This document shows, piece after piece, positions 15,977-24,650 of a DNA stretch of 41,177 nt. A model generated the notes under the pieces. That model made no database searches, was not told the origin of the DNA, and saw only the letters and a list, made by a program, of their open reading frames with translations. This DNA is from Variovorax paradoxus (GTDB lineage: Bacteria; Pseudomonadota; Gammaproteobacteria; Burkholderiales; Burkholderiaceae_C), in the NCBI RefSeq assembly GCF_018614915.1, contig NZ_JAGGNU010000063.1, positions 1-41,177 of the forward strand. Direction: 5' to 3'. Made by a program: the position numbers and the translations under genes. How positions within the stretch are numbered: position 1 is the first letter of the stretch; each line of letters opens with the position of its first letter.

Positions 15977-17161
15977 TTGGGCCAGCCCATAGCCATGAAG
16001 CAGGCGCAAGCCGAACAGACCGCAACGACGCTGGGGGAACTGGCGACGCCTTGCCTCGTCCTCGACGCTGAGCGGATGGAGCGGAACATCGCACGCTTGA
16101 AAGCCAGGCTGGACCGCCTGGGCGTCAGGCTGCGTCCCCACCTCAAGACGTCCAAGTCGGTGGACGTCGCGCGCCGCGTCATGACGTCGCCGTCGGGTCC
16201 GGCAACCGTTTCAACGCTTCTTGAAGCCGAGCAGTTCGCCGCGGCCGGCGTGCGAGACATCGTCTACGCCGTCGGCATTGCGCCATCGAAACTGCCGCAG
16301 GTGCTCGCGCTGCGCGCCGGTGGCGCTGACGTGACCGTGGTGCTGGACGCCGTGGAGCAGGCGCAAGCCGTTGCGCAGGCCTCGCGCCAAGCAGGAGCGC
16401 GCATTCCGGCGCTGATCGAGATCGACTGCGACGGCCACCGCTCCGGCGTGCTGCCGACCGACCGGCAGCTGCTGCTGGACATCGGCCACGCCCTCGAAGA
16501 CGGCGCGGAACTGCGGGGCGTGATCACGCACGCCGGCGCAAGTTATTCGGTCCGTGGGGCCGAGGCCTTGGGTCAATGTGCCGAGGTCGAGCGCCGCAGC
16601 GTGGTCGATGCCGCCACCGTCCTGCGCGAGGCGGGCTTGCCCTGCCCGGTGGTCAGCGTCGGCTCCACACCGACCGCGCACAACGCCGCCGACCTCACCG
16701 GCGTCACCGAAGTGCGGGCGGGCGTGTTCGTGTTCTTCGATCTAGTGATGGCCGGTATCGGTGTCTGCCAGGTCGACGACATCGCGCTGTCGGTACTCGC
16801 GACGGTAATCGGCCACCAGCGCGACAAGGGATGGATCGTGATCGACGCCGGCTGGATGGCACTATCGCAGGACCGCGGCACCCGCAGGCAGGCGATCGAC
16901 CAAGGTTATGGGCAGGTGTGCGACACCGCCGGCGTGCCCTATCCCGACCTGATCGTTGCCGACGCCAACCAGGAGCACGGGATCATCACGGTGCGGCCCG
17001 GCTCGGAGGGCAAGCTGCCCGATCTCGCGATCGGTGATCGTGTGCGGATCCTGCCGAACCACGCCTGCGCCACAGGCGCCCAGCACCGGGCTTATCACGT
17101 CGTTCGCGGCGCTTCCGACCGGGTCGAAGCCGAGTGGTCGCGTTTCGGGGGCTGGCGATGA
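15977..17161 (+). CDS. DSD1-family PLP enzyme (D-threonine aldolase / D-hydroxyamino-acid dehydratase type)
   Basis: A 394-residue fold-type III PLP protein. The Schiff-base lysine is in RPHLKTSKS (Lys57), and the C-terminal metal site NHACATGAQH (about 361-370) supplies the His and Cys that bind Zn in D-serine dehydratase-type enzymes. TTG 15977 has GGAG at good spacing; ATG 15995 is an alternative start without an RBS. The family covers D-threonine aldolase, D-serine dehydratase and D-threo-3-hydroxyaspartate dehydratase. The neighbouring RidA gene favours a dehydratase that releases an enamine/imine (inference). It is the first gene of the operon. Confidence 0.85.
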   Translation: MGQPIAMKQAQAEQTATTLGELATPCLVLDAERMERNIARLKARLDRLGVRLRPHLKTSKSVDVARRVMTSPSGPATVSTLLEAEQFAAAGVRDIVYAVGIAPSKLPQVLALRAGGADVTVVLDAVEQAQAVAQASRQAGARIPALIEIDCDGHRSGVLPTDRQLLLDIGHALEDGAELRGVITHAGASYSVRGAEALGQCAEVERRSVVDAATVLREAGLPCPVVSVGSTPTAHNAADLTGVTEVRAGVFVFFDLVMAGIGVCQVDDIALSVLATVIGHQRDKGWIVIDAGWMALSQDRGTRRQAIDQGYGQVCDTAGVPYPDLIVADANQEHGIITVRPGSEGKLPDLAIGDRVRILPNHACATGAQHRAYHVVRGASDRVEAEWSRFGGWR

Positions 17162-17556
17162 GCGGCCAGCACGTGACCGGCATCCTGACGGACCGGGCGC
17201 CGAAGCCGGCAGGTCACTACACGCAGGCCATTGTCGCCGGCGGCGCCCACGTCTTCGTCTCCGGCCAGTTGCCGATCCGCCCGGATGGACGTCCGCTGGA
17301 CGACGATGGATTCGAGGTGCAGGCCAGGCAGGCGATCCAGAACATGCTGGAGATCGTGCGCGCCGCGGGCAGCTCGCCGCAACAGCTCGTCAAGGTGACG
17401 GCCTACATCGTCGGCATCGCCAACTGGGCCCGCTTCAACGCGGTCTATGCGTCCATGCTGCCGGATGCATGCCCCGCGCGCACCGTGGTTCCGGTGCCAG
17501 AGTTGCACTTCGGGTACCTGGTCGAGATCGACGCCATCGCGGTGCGCGAACCATGA
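17158..17556 (+). CDS. RidA-family enamine/imine deaminase
   Basis: A 132-residue RidA/YjgF protein: PKPAGHYTQAIVAGGAHVFV at the N-terminus, SGQLPIRPDG, then ARTVVPVPELHFGYLVEIDA. In RidA the catalytic Arg lies in the segment before the final strands, and the Arg in PARTVVPV fits that position. It hydrolyses reactive 2-enamine/imine intermediates from PLP dehydratases. ATG 17158 overlaps the upstream stop as ATGA, so translation is coupled. This pairing suggests it cleans up the product of the DSD1-type enzyme. Confidence 0.88.
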   Translation: MSGQHVTGILTDRAPKPAGHYTQAIVAGGAHVFVSGQLPIRPDGRPLDDDGFEVQARQAIQNMLEIVRAAGSSPQQLVKVTAYIVGIANWARFNAVYASMLPDACPARTVVPVPELHFGYLVEIDAIAVREP

Positions 17557-18428
17557 CCGCCATGGCGACCCGGCCCGGCCACCCCCACAACGACGACGTG
17601 GTGCTGGTCCCGTTTGCCACGGAACACCTGGAAGGCGCCCTCCAGCTTTCGCAGGAAATGTCCTGGCCCTATCGGCTCGAGGACTGGGCCTTCGCGCTCG
17701 AGCTCGGCCAGGGCTTCGTGCTCCGCAACGGCGCCGGTACAGTGATCGCGACTGCGGCCTGGTGGGCCTACGGCGAGGACCATGCTTCAGCCGGGATGAT
17801 CATCGTCGCCAAGGCTGCCCAAGGCCGTGGCCACGGTGCCCGCCTGATGGAGGCGCTGCTGGCAGCGGCGCACCCGCGGACCATCACGCTGAATTCGACG
17901 GCCGAAGGGCTGGCGCTTTATGAAAGGCGCGGCTTTGTCCGCATCGGCGTCATCCAACAGCATCAAGGCTTTCCTGACGAGCGCCACCAGCCGCCACCGG
18001 CCAGCCTGGTCAGGGCGATGGCGCCATCGGATGTCGAGGCGGTCGCGCGTCTGGACCGGCAGGCCACGGGCTGGGCCAGGCGGCAGATGCTGGACCGGCT
18101 CATCCAGGCCGGTGACAGCGACGTGCTCGTGCGTGACGGCGAGCCGCGCGGCTATGCCATTTCACGCCTGTTCGGCCGCGGGCACGTCGTCGGTCCCGTG
18201 GTCGCCGAAAGTGCGGCCGATGCGCGCACCTTGATCGAAGCCGCGCTCGCACGTCTTGGTCAGGTTCTCGTCCGCGTCGACACCGCTGCCACCTCGCAGC
18301 TGGGGGACTGGCTCGAAAGCGTCGGCCTGCGTCAGGTCGGTGACGCCACCACCATGGTCAAGGGGCCGCACATCCCGCCGGCGGGGCCAGCACGCATGTT
18401 CGCGCTGGCCAACCAGTCGTTCAACTAG
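17553..18428 (+). CDS. Two-domain GNAT acetyltransferase
   Basis: A 291-residue protein starting at ATG 17553, again in an ATGA overlap with the preceding stop. Residues 10-145 form a GNAT domain with motif A in MIIVAKAAQGRGHGARLMEA and GLALYERRGFVRIGV. Residues 155-285 form a second degenerate GNAT-like domain (GWARRQMLDRLIQAGD … YAISRLFGRGHVVGPVVAES) of the YitH/Acetyltransf_18 type. It probably N-acetylates an amino-acid-like substrate or by-product of the operon. Confidence 0.85.
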   Translation: MTAMATRPGHPHNDDVVLVPFATEHLEGALQLSQEMSWPYRLEDWAFALELGQGFVLRNGAGTVIATAAWWAYGEDHASAGMIIVAKAAQGRGHGARLMEALLAAAHPRTITLNSTAEGLALYERRGFVRIGVIQQHQGFPDERHQPPPASLVRAMAPSDVEAVARLDRQATGWARRQMLDRLIQAGDSDVLVRDGEPRGYAISRLFGRGHVVGPVVAESAADARTLIEAALARLGQVLVRVDTAATSQLGDWLESVGLRQVGDATTMVKGPHIPPAGPARMFALANQSFN

Positions 18429-18439
18429 GAGACATCACG

Positions 18440-18475
18440 ATGCTGCGCTCGAAGACGCCGGAAACGCCGCTATGA
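18440..18475 (+). CDS. 11-codon mini-ORF ahead of the FAD oxidoreductase gene
   Basis: AGGAG at 18427-18431 precedes ATG 18440, which opens the peptide MLRSKTPETPL. Its TGA (18473-18475) overlaps the ATG of the FAD oxidoreductase (18472) as ATGA, the same junction used by the two genes upstream. The oxidoreductase itself has no ribosome binding site directly before its ATG. The mini-ORF therefore probably loads ribosomes for it by coupling. It could also be the remains of a deleted gene. Confidence 0.45.
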   Translation: MLRSKTPETPL

Positions 18476-19749
18476 AGCTGACTTCGTATTGGCTGGACAC
18501 CTCGGAGCCCTTCCGTGGTGCGACTGCAGGACCGGTGCAGGGCAGCTGCGACGTGGCGGTGATCGGCGGCGGCCTGACCGGCTGCTCGGCTGCGCTGGCG
18601 CTTGCCAAGAAGGGAGCACGCGTCGTGCTCCTGGAAGCCGAGACCATCGGGCACGCCGCCTCCGGTCGCAACGGCGGCATGTGCAACAACGGCTTTGCCC
18701 AGGACTACGGCACGATGTCGGCCAAACTCGGCAAGGAAGTTGCCGACCGGCTCTATAGGGCCTTCGACGCCGGAGTCGATACGGTCGAGCGCCTGGTGGC
18801 GGAAGAGAAGATCGACTGCAGCTTCGCGCGCACCGGCAAGATCAAGCTCGCTGCAAAGCCCGAGCACTACGACAAGCTGGCGCGCAGCCAGGAACTGCTG
18901 GCGGCCAACGTGGACCCCGACACGGAGATGGTGAGCCGTGCGGACCTGGCCGGCGAGGTCGGGTCGGACCGCTTCTATGGCGGGCTGATCTACCGCAAAG
19001 GCGCCGGCATGCATGTTGGGCGCTTCGTCCGCGGCTTGGGGGAAGCGGCAGCGCGGCGCGGCGTGGAGATGCACGAGCGCACGCCGATGACGGGCCTGCG
19101 GCCCGTCCCCGGCGGCGGCCACCAGCTCGAGACACCGAAGGGGCGGCTCCACGCCAAGCAGGTTCTGCTGGCGAGCGGAACTTCGCAGACGGGGCCGCTG
19201 GGTTGGATTCGACGCCGCATCGTGCCGGTCGGCGCGTTTCTCATCGTCACCGAGCCACTGCCTAAAGAGACGCTCGACCGGCTGTTGCCGCGGCGCCGGA
19301 TGGCGGTCGATACCAAGAATCTCGTCAACTACTTCCGAACGACGCCCGACAACAGGCTGCTCTTCGGTGGACGCGCCCGCTTCGCCGTCTCCAACCCGAC
19401 CTCCGACGAGAAGAGTGGCGCGATCCTGCAGGCGGCATTGCACGACGTCTTTCCCGACCTTCGCCACGTGCGCATCGACTACTCCTGGGGCGGCATGGTC
19501 GATATGACGCGTGACCGCCTGCCACGCGCGGGCGAGCGCAATGGCATCTACTACTCGATGGGCTACAGCGGCCACGGCACCCAGATGTCGACCCTGATGG
19601 GGACGATCATGGCGGAAGTCATGGACGGGCGCGCCGAACTCAATCCCTGGAAAGACTTCGACTGGCCCGCGATCCCGGGCCATGTCGGACCACCGTGGTT
19701 CCTGCCGCTGGTAGGGGCCTATTACCGGCTCAAGGACAAGCTCGCCTGA
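18472..19749 (+). CDS. FAD-dependent amine/amino-acid oxidoreductase (DAO family)
   Basis: A 425-residue protein. The FAD dinucleotide motif is DVAVIGGGLTGCSAALALAK at about 24-43, followed by the DAO-family ASGRNGGMCNNGF segment, where FAD is bound or attached in related enzymes. The C-terminus has YYSMGYSGHGTQMSTLMG, the second FAD-contact region. The pattern resembles gamma-glutamylputrescine oxidase/PuuB-like proteins. It likely oxidises an amine or amino acid with release of H2O2 or electrons to the chain. Translation appears coupled to an 11-codon mini-ORF. Confidence 0.87.
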   Translation: MKLTSYWLDTSEPFRGATAGPVQGSCDVAVIGGGLTGCSAALALAKKGARVVLLEAETIGHAASGRNGGMCNNGFAQDYGTMSAKLGKEVADRLYRAFDAGVDTVERLVAEEKIDCSFARTGKIKLAAKPEHYDKLARSQELLAANVDPDTEMVSRADLAGEVGSDRFYGGLIYRKGAGMHVGRFVRGLGEAAARRGVEMHERTPMTGLRPVPGGGHQLETPKGRLHAKQVLLASGTSQTGPLGWIRRRIVPVGAFLIVTEPLPKETLDRLLPRRRMAVDTKNLVNYFRTTPDNRLLFGGRARFAVSNPTSDEKSGAILQAALHDVFPDLRHVRIDYSWGGMVDMTRDRLPRAGERNGIYYSMGYSGHGTQMSTLMGTIMAEVMDGRAELNPWKDFDWPAIPGHVGPPWFLPLVGAYYRLKDKLA

Positions 19750-19785
19750 AGCCGATCTCGCCACTCATCGATCGAGGAGACAACC

Positions 19786-21405
19786 ATGAACGAGCACAAG
19801 AATCTCAACGGCCTGATCGGGGCCGAGGAAAGCACGCGCCTGATGGGTCAGCTGCAGCGCGGCGCCAGCCGCCGCGACGTGCTGGCAATGCTCATGGCCG
19901 GTGGCATGCAGGCAACGCTGGCGGGCAGCGTCGCGGCGCTGGCCACCACGGCAAATGCGCAGACGCCGCGCAAGGGCGGCCGCATCCGGGTCGCAGGTAC
20001 CGCTTCGGGCGTGAACGACACACTCGATCCAGCCAGGCAGTCCAACGGCACCGATTACGCCCGCGGCTTCATGTTCTACAACGGGCTGACCTCCCTGGAC
20101 GGCACCCTGACGCCGCAGCCGTCGCTGGCCGAGGAGTTCAGCACCAAGGACGCCAAGACCTGGGTGTTCAAGCTGCGCAAGGGCGTTAGCTTCCACGACG
20201 GCAAGCCGCTGACGCCGGCCGACGTGGTGTTCTCGATGATGCGGCACAAGGACGCGGCGACCGCATCGAGGGCCAAGGTCCTGGCCGACCAGATCGAGGA
20301 AGTGACCGCCACCGGCCCCAACGAGGTGACTTTCCGCCTGACCTCGCCCAACGCCGACCTGCCCGTGATCCTGGGCACCTACCACTTCCACATCGTCAAG
20401 GATGGCACGACCGACTTCAGTGCCGGCATCGGCACCGGCCCCTACAAGGTCAAGGAGTTCAAGCCCGGCGTGCGCTCCATCGCCGTGCGCAACGAGAACT
20501 ACTGGAAGCCGAACCGCCCGTATCTGGACGAGATCGAGTTCCTGGCCATCACCGATGAGTCGGCGCGCGTCAACGCGCTGCTGGGGGGGCAGCTGGACTT
20601 GATCAGCGCGGTCGACCCGCGCTCGGTCGAACGCGTGAAGGCCACCGGCAAGCACGCGATCTTCGAGTCCAAGGCGGTCTCGTACACGGACCTGGTCATG
20701 CGGTTCGATCGCAGCCCCGGCTCCAACCCGGATTTCGTGCTGGCCATGAAGCACCTGTTCAATCGCGAGCAGATGCTCAAGACCATCGCGCAGGGCTATG
20801 GCGTGTTGGCCAACGACCAGCCCATCGGCCCGGCCAGCCGCTTCCACTTCAAGGGCCTGCCGCAGCGTGCGTACGATCCCGAGAAGGCCAAGTGGCACCT
20901 TCAAAGGGCCAACCTGGGCAGCACCCCCGTCCCGGTGGTGGTCTCGCCCGCCGCGGTCAACTCGGTGGAGATGGCCCTGGTGCTGCAGCACGCGGCCCAG
21001 CAGATCGGGCTGAATCTGGAGGTCAAGCGCATGCCTGCCGACGGGTACTGGTCTACGCACTGGATGAAGCACCCGGTGGGTTTCGGCAACGTCAACACGC
21101 GCCCCAGCGCCGACCTGGCGTTGACCTTGTTCTTCAAGTCCGATGCGCCCTGGAACGAAGCGGGCTGGAAGAACGAGAAGTTCGACCAGCTGCTGGTGGC
21201 CGCGCGCGGCGAAACCGACGCGGCCAGGCGCGCGCAGATGTATGCGGACATGCAGGTGATGATCCACAACGAAGGCGGCATCGGGATCCCTATGTTCGTC
21301 TCCAGCATCGATGGGCACGCCAGCAAGCTCAAGGGCCTGTCGCAGATACCGCTTGGTGGGATGATGGGCTCCAGCTTCGCCGAACACGTCTGGCTGGACG
21401 CATGA
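19786..21405 (+). CDS. ABC transporter substrate-binding protein (SBP_bac_5, peptide/opine type)
   Basis: A 539-residue periplasmic receptor. A twin-arginine signal is visible (GASRRDVLAMLMAGGMQATL, about 26-45, cleaved near ANAQ). The SBP_bac_5 domain follows with GGRIRVAGTASG, the signature KTWVFKLRKGVSFHDGKPLT and later FNREQMLKTIAQGYG. A strong RBS (GAGGAGACAACC) precedes ATG 19786. It is the last gene of the DSD1 operon, and no permease or ATPase genes follow. It therefore must use transporter subunits encoded elsewhere or have become an orphan. Confidence 0.9.
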   Translation: MNEHKNLNGLIGAEESTRLMGQLQRGASRRDVLAMLMAGGMQATLAGSVAALATTANAQTPRKGGRIRVAGTASGVNDTLDPARQSNGTDYARGFMFYNGLTSLDGTLTPQPSLAEEFSTKDAKTWVFKLRKGVSFHDGKPLTPADVVFSMMRHKDAATASRAKVLADQIEEVTATGPNEVTFRLTSPNADLPVILGTYHFHIVKDGTTDFSAGIGTGPYKVKEFKPGVRSIAVRNENYWKPNRPYLDEIEFLAITDESARVNALLGGQLDLISAVDPRSVERVKATGKHAIFESKAVSYTDLVMRFDRSPGSNPDFVLAMKHLFNREQMLKTIAQGYGVLANDQPIGPASRFHFKGLPQRAYDPEKAKWHLQRANLGSTPVPVVVSPAAVNSVEMALVLQHAAQQIGLNLEVKRMPADGYWSTHWMKHPVGFGNVNTRPSADLALTLFFKSDAPWNEAGWKNEKFDQLLVAARGETDAARRAQMYADMQVMIHNEGGIGIPMFVSSIDGHASKLKGLSQIPLGGMMGSSFAEHVWLDA

Positions 21406-21466
21406 CCTCCTCCCGCAGCGAGTTCCCCGCACTGGTCGGGCCTTGATGGGGTGAAGCCGGCGCGGT

Positions 21467-22238
21467 CTACGCACAGCCCGCCAGCTTCGAAAGCTGCAGC
21501 GCGGGGTACATCCGGTCGATCGCGATCACGTCCGACCGCATCTCCTCCACGATCCATTCGCGAACCTCCACGACGGCGGAGCGCGGCGGCCGATTGGCGG
21601 GGTGCAGCAAGCGGCAGGCACGCTCGGTGACGACCGCCTCCTGCTCGCCCGGAACCAGCGCGCCGGTCGAGAGCCAGTAGGCCGTGGAGTTGAGCCACCC
21701 GAGCGCGATGCCCTGGCCGAGGAGTGCGGCCTGGATCACGATCGCATAGTCGGAGAAGTCGACCATTCGCGCGACACGGCGGCCGTTCTCGCGGAAGCTG
21801 GCGAAGAGGCGGTGCCAGTCACGGTCTCCGTCGCTCAGGTTCATCAGCGTGTCACCGTCCTGCGCCTGCGACCGCGCGAGGCCGGCATACGCGGGGCTGC
21901 AGACCGGCAGGAGAATTTCCGGCATCAGCAGGACACCGTGTTCGTGGGCCTCGTCGCGATGGGGAAAGCGCAAGCCCAAGTCGACGTCCTTCACAGGTCC
22001 CCGCAACGGCCCGGAGGTGAGCTGGAAGCGCAGGTCCACCGAGGGAAACGACTTGCGCAGCTTCTGCATGCAAGGCATCAGCCAGTGCGTCGTGAATGCC
22101 GTGGATATGGAGAGCGTGATGGTGTCCGTGCCGGTCCTGCGCGCCTCGATCTCGTCGAGCCCGGCTTCGATCCCCCGAAAGCCTTCGGAGATCCGCTCAT
22201 AAAGAATCTCGCCGTTTTCGGTGAGGCGAACCTCGAGG
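21467..22238 (-). pseudogene. LysR-family regulator lacking its DNA-binding N-terminus
   Basis: The minus frame begins in LysR sequence only at LEVRLTENGEILYERI, the point just after the helix-turn-helix in a normal LTTR. It then continues through a complete effector-binding domain to the stop at 21467. Sequence upstream of about 22238 belongs to an oppositely oriented FAD oxidoreductase gene. Without the HTH it cannot bind DNA. It is convergent with the ABC receptor gene. Confidence 0.8.
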
Positions 22239-23094
22239 CGCCAACATCGAGGTCCTGGGCGAGAGAGAGGTGCTGGACATGGAGCCCGCTTCCGGCCCGG
22301 TTCATAGGGGCCTGTATTTTCCGGACTATGCGTCCCTGGACAGCCCCCAGCTGCTTTGCCAGCGTCTTGCGGACCGGGCATCAACGCTGGGCGCAATCTT
22401 CCATGAAGCCGAAGTCCGCAGCATCGGCGTCGCCGGCGGCCGGCCCGCCTCCCTTCATTGCAGTGACGGGCGCAAGCTGCAACTCGATGGCGCCGCGGTC
22501 ATCATCGCTGCAGGCGCGCACTCGAAGGGCCTGGCCGCGGATGTGGGATGCAATGTCGCCCTCGAGCCCGAACGGGGTTATCACGTCGAGATTGCGAACC
22601 CCAACATCACGCTGGGACGGCCGGTGCTGGTTTCGGATGGCGCCTTTTTCGCGTCGACGATGCAGGGTCGACTCAGGCTGGCCGGAACCGTCGAACTCGC
22701 GGGACTCAGGAGAGAGCCGGATTGGCGCCGTGCAGACGCGATGGTGGAAAGGGCGAGGAGCGCCTTCCCCGACTTGCGGGCGACCGAATGGACCCGATGG
22801 ATGGGGTTTCGCCCGTCGATGCCGAATTCACTCCCGGTGATCGGCGCCTCCCCGCTCGTTTCGCATGCCTATGTCGCCTGTGGGCATGGACATCTGGGTA
22901 TGACCTTGGGTGCGGTGACAGGCACGCTGATCGCAGACGCGATCCTCGGTCGCTATCCCATGCTCGACCAAAGCCCCTTCGCGCCTCGCAAGCTGCGCTC
23001 TTTCAACCCGGGCATCCATGATGCGCGCGCCCGTCGACTCACACACCCTCCAACAGGAAACAACCCATGCCACTCTCGCGATACAAGACCTTGA
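22237..23094 (+). pseudogene. FAD-dependent oxidoreductase (DAO family), 5' truncated
   Basis: The frame starts inside a DAO protein at GANIEVLGEREVLDMEPASG and runs through GLYFPDYASLDSPQLL, VIIAAGAHSKGLA and GFRPSMPNSLPVIGASP to GHGHLGMTLGAVTG, the normal C-terminus. The first part with the FAD GxGxxG motif is absent. The loss coincides to within a few bases with the loss of the LysR N-terminus on the other strand. A HAD gene fragment overlaps its last codons. Confidence 0.82.
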
Positions 23095-23252
23095 CTTTCG
23101 ACGTCGTCGGGACACTGATCGATTTCGAGAAGAGCGTTCTCGACAGACATCCTCCGGGTGCATGCCAACGTCATTCTTCCGGAATCGATCGATGCGATGG
23201 GGCTCAAGCCAGAGCCCCATATTCGCTGCCCGCTCGACTTCAGAATGCGTGA
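23067..23252 (+). pseudogene. HAD-superfamily hydrolase, N-terminal fragment
   Basis: MPLSRYKTLTFDVVGTLIDF carries HAD motif I (DxxGT) and is followed by EKSVLD before similarity ends near 23140. In another frame the next 100 bases read DILRVHANVILPESIDAMGL then KPEPHIRCPLDF, protein-like but not recognised by me, up to the porin 3' end. The intact HAD gene at 36100 starts with a related motif. This is the tail of the decayed LysR-DAO-HAD unit. Confidence 0.6.
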
Positions 23253-24532
23253 CGCAGCCCGAAGTCGTAGCCCGTAGCGCTGCGCGGCGCCAAACCCGCC
23301 ACGCCTGAACCCGTAGACAAGAAGGCAGGCCCCCCAAGCCCGACGGCCATGATTGCAGGATTGTTCTGCCCGTTCTTGATCCGAGCGCGAGCCACCGTGG
23401 CGTAGAGCGCGGTGCGCTTCGACAGGTTGTGGACGTATCCCAGCGCGAGCTTGTTCACCGACGCGTCGCGGTCCAGTGCGAGCAACGTCGGCGCGGCGGA
23501 ACCCAGGTCGTTCTTGAACTTGACGCGAGCGTACGACGCCTTAATAACGCCAGCACTGACGGGTACCGTCATGCCGATCATTGCGCCGCTGTACTCGTCA
23601 TTGTCTTTGAAGGTGAGTCTGCCGACACTCAAGGGAGCGGTGGTGGTCTCAGCCTTGTCCTTGACCTGCGACAACTCGCCCATCAGCTTGAGGACACCGA
23701 AATCGTAGGACGCGCCCAAGTTGATCGTGCGCAGTTTCTCGGAAAGCCGAGTAGCGGCCACGACCCCAGCCTCACTGATCACCAAGGTGTCAGCGGCTGT
23801 ACTCTGTCCATAGGCAACTGCGACATCGAGCGGGCCGTTTGCATAGCCGAATCGCCCGCCATAGTAGCGCCCGCGTTGGGACGGAGAATCAGGGAGGTAG
23901 CTGTACTTCACGGTCTCAGGCAGGGCGTACATTACTTGGCCGTAGAAGCTGCCAAGGTTGCGGGGCAGAAAGTAGCCAATGCTGTTGGATGCCCGGACCG
24001 CGTTGTCGTTCGCGGCGCCGGCGGAGCCCGGACCGCGCGCAGTGGCGATGTTGCCGCTGATGCTCTTGATGAGGTTTTCGCCGACGCCGACAGCACCCAT
24101 CGGATCGAACACGCTCTCGTTCCAGTAGGTCGGAACATAGTCCCGACCGAGCCTGAGCTCGCCGAAGCCACCTGACAGGCTCACGGTCGAACGACGGTTG
24201 AACGAGGTCAGTCCATTTGCGCCGCTGTCCTGGTTGAAGCCCGACTCGAGCCAGAACCCTGCCGCAAGTCCGCCGCCCAGGTCTTCGGTGCCACGGAAGC
24301 CGACACGGCTCGACGAGTTGGCGCCGCTCGACAGGACGGTTTGGGAGCGCGTTGCTTCTGCCACGGCGAGAGCTGATGGCGACGGGAGTGTCCCTGTGTT
24401 GTTGTAGAAGGCGCTCTTCACGCTGTAATGACTGACTGCTGCGTCGGCGACGCCGAAAAGCGTCAGGGACGACTGCGCCGAAGCAGCGCCCGTTGCGGCC
24501 AGCGCCGCAAAGGTGATCAAGGACTTACGCAT
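23240..24532 (-). CDS. General (Burkholderia-type) outer-membrane porin
   Basis: A 430-residue trimeric porin of the beta-proteobacterial Gram-negative porin family. A signal peptide (MRKSLITFAALAATGAASAQ) precedes SSLTLFGVADAAVSHYSV. The strand and turn signatures SSRVGFRGTEDLGGGLAAGF and LRLGRDYVPTYW follow, and the C-terminus ends YDFGLRHAF with the terminal Phe needed for BAM-dependent insertion. ATG 24532 follows GGAG. It lies 118 bases behind the PrpF-Bug gene on the same strand and may admit the same substrates across the outer membrane. Confidence 0.92.
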   Translation of the reverse strand: MRKSLITFAALAATGAASAQSSLTLFGVADAAVSHYSVKSAFYNNTGTLPSPSALAVAEATRSQTVLSSGANSSSRVGFRGTEDLGGGLAAGFWLESGFNQDSGANGLTSFNRRSTVSLSGGFGELRLGRDYVPTYWNESVFDPMGAVGVGENLIKSISGNIATARGPGSAGAANDNAVRASNSIGYFLPRNLGSFYGQVMYALPETVKYSYLPDSPSQRGRYYGGRFGYANGPLDVAVAYGQSTAADTLVISEAGVVAATRLSEKLRTINLGASYDFGVLKLMGELSQVKDKAETTTAPLSVGRLTFKDNDEYSGAMIGMTVPVSAGVIKASYARVKFKNDLGSAAPTLLALDRDASVNKLALGYVHNLSKRTALYATVARARIKNGQNNPAIMAVGLGGPAFLSTGSGVAGLAPRSATGYDFGLRHAF

Positions 24533-24650
24533 AGCAAATGTCTCCGAGGGTCGAGCGAGGATTGCCGGCGCCCTGCGACGCCGGCGGTGAATGCGGCAAC
24601 TTGCCGCAAGAGGGTTCGGCAACGAGCGCCGGTCTGGATGATTCGGCGGA

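Noticed and set aside
18421..21474. Minus-strand open frames of 447 and 569 codons opposite the FAD oxidoreductase and ABC receptor
   Set aside because: These are high-GC shadow frames. The plus-strand proteins have clear domains and coupled starts.
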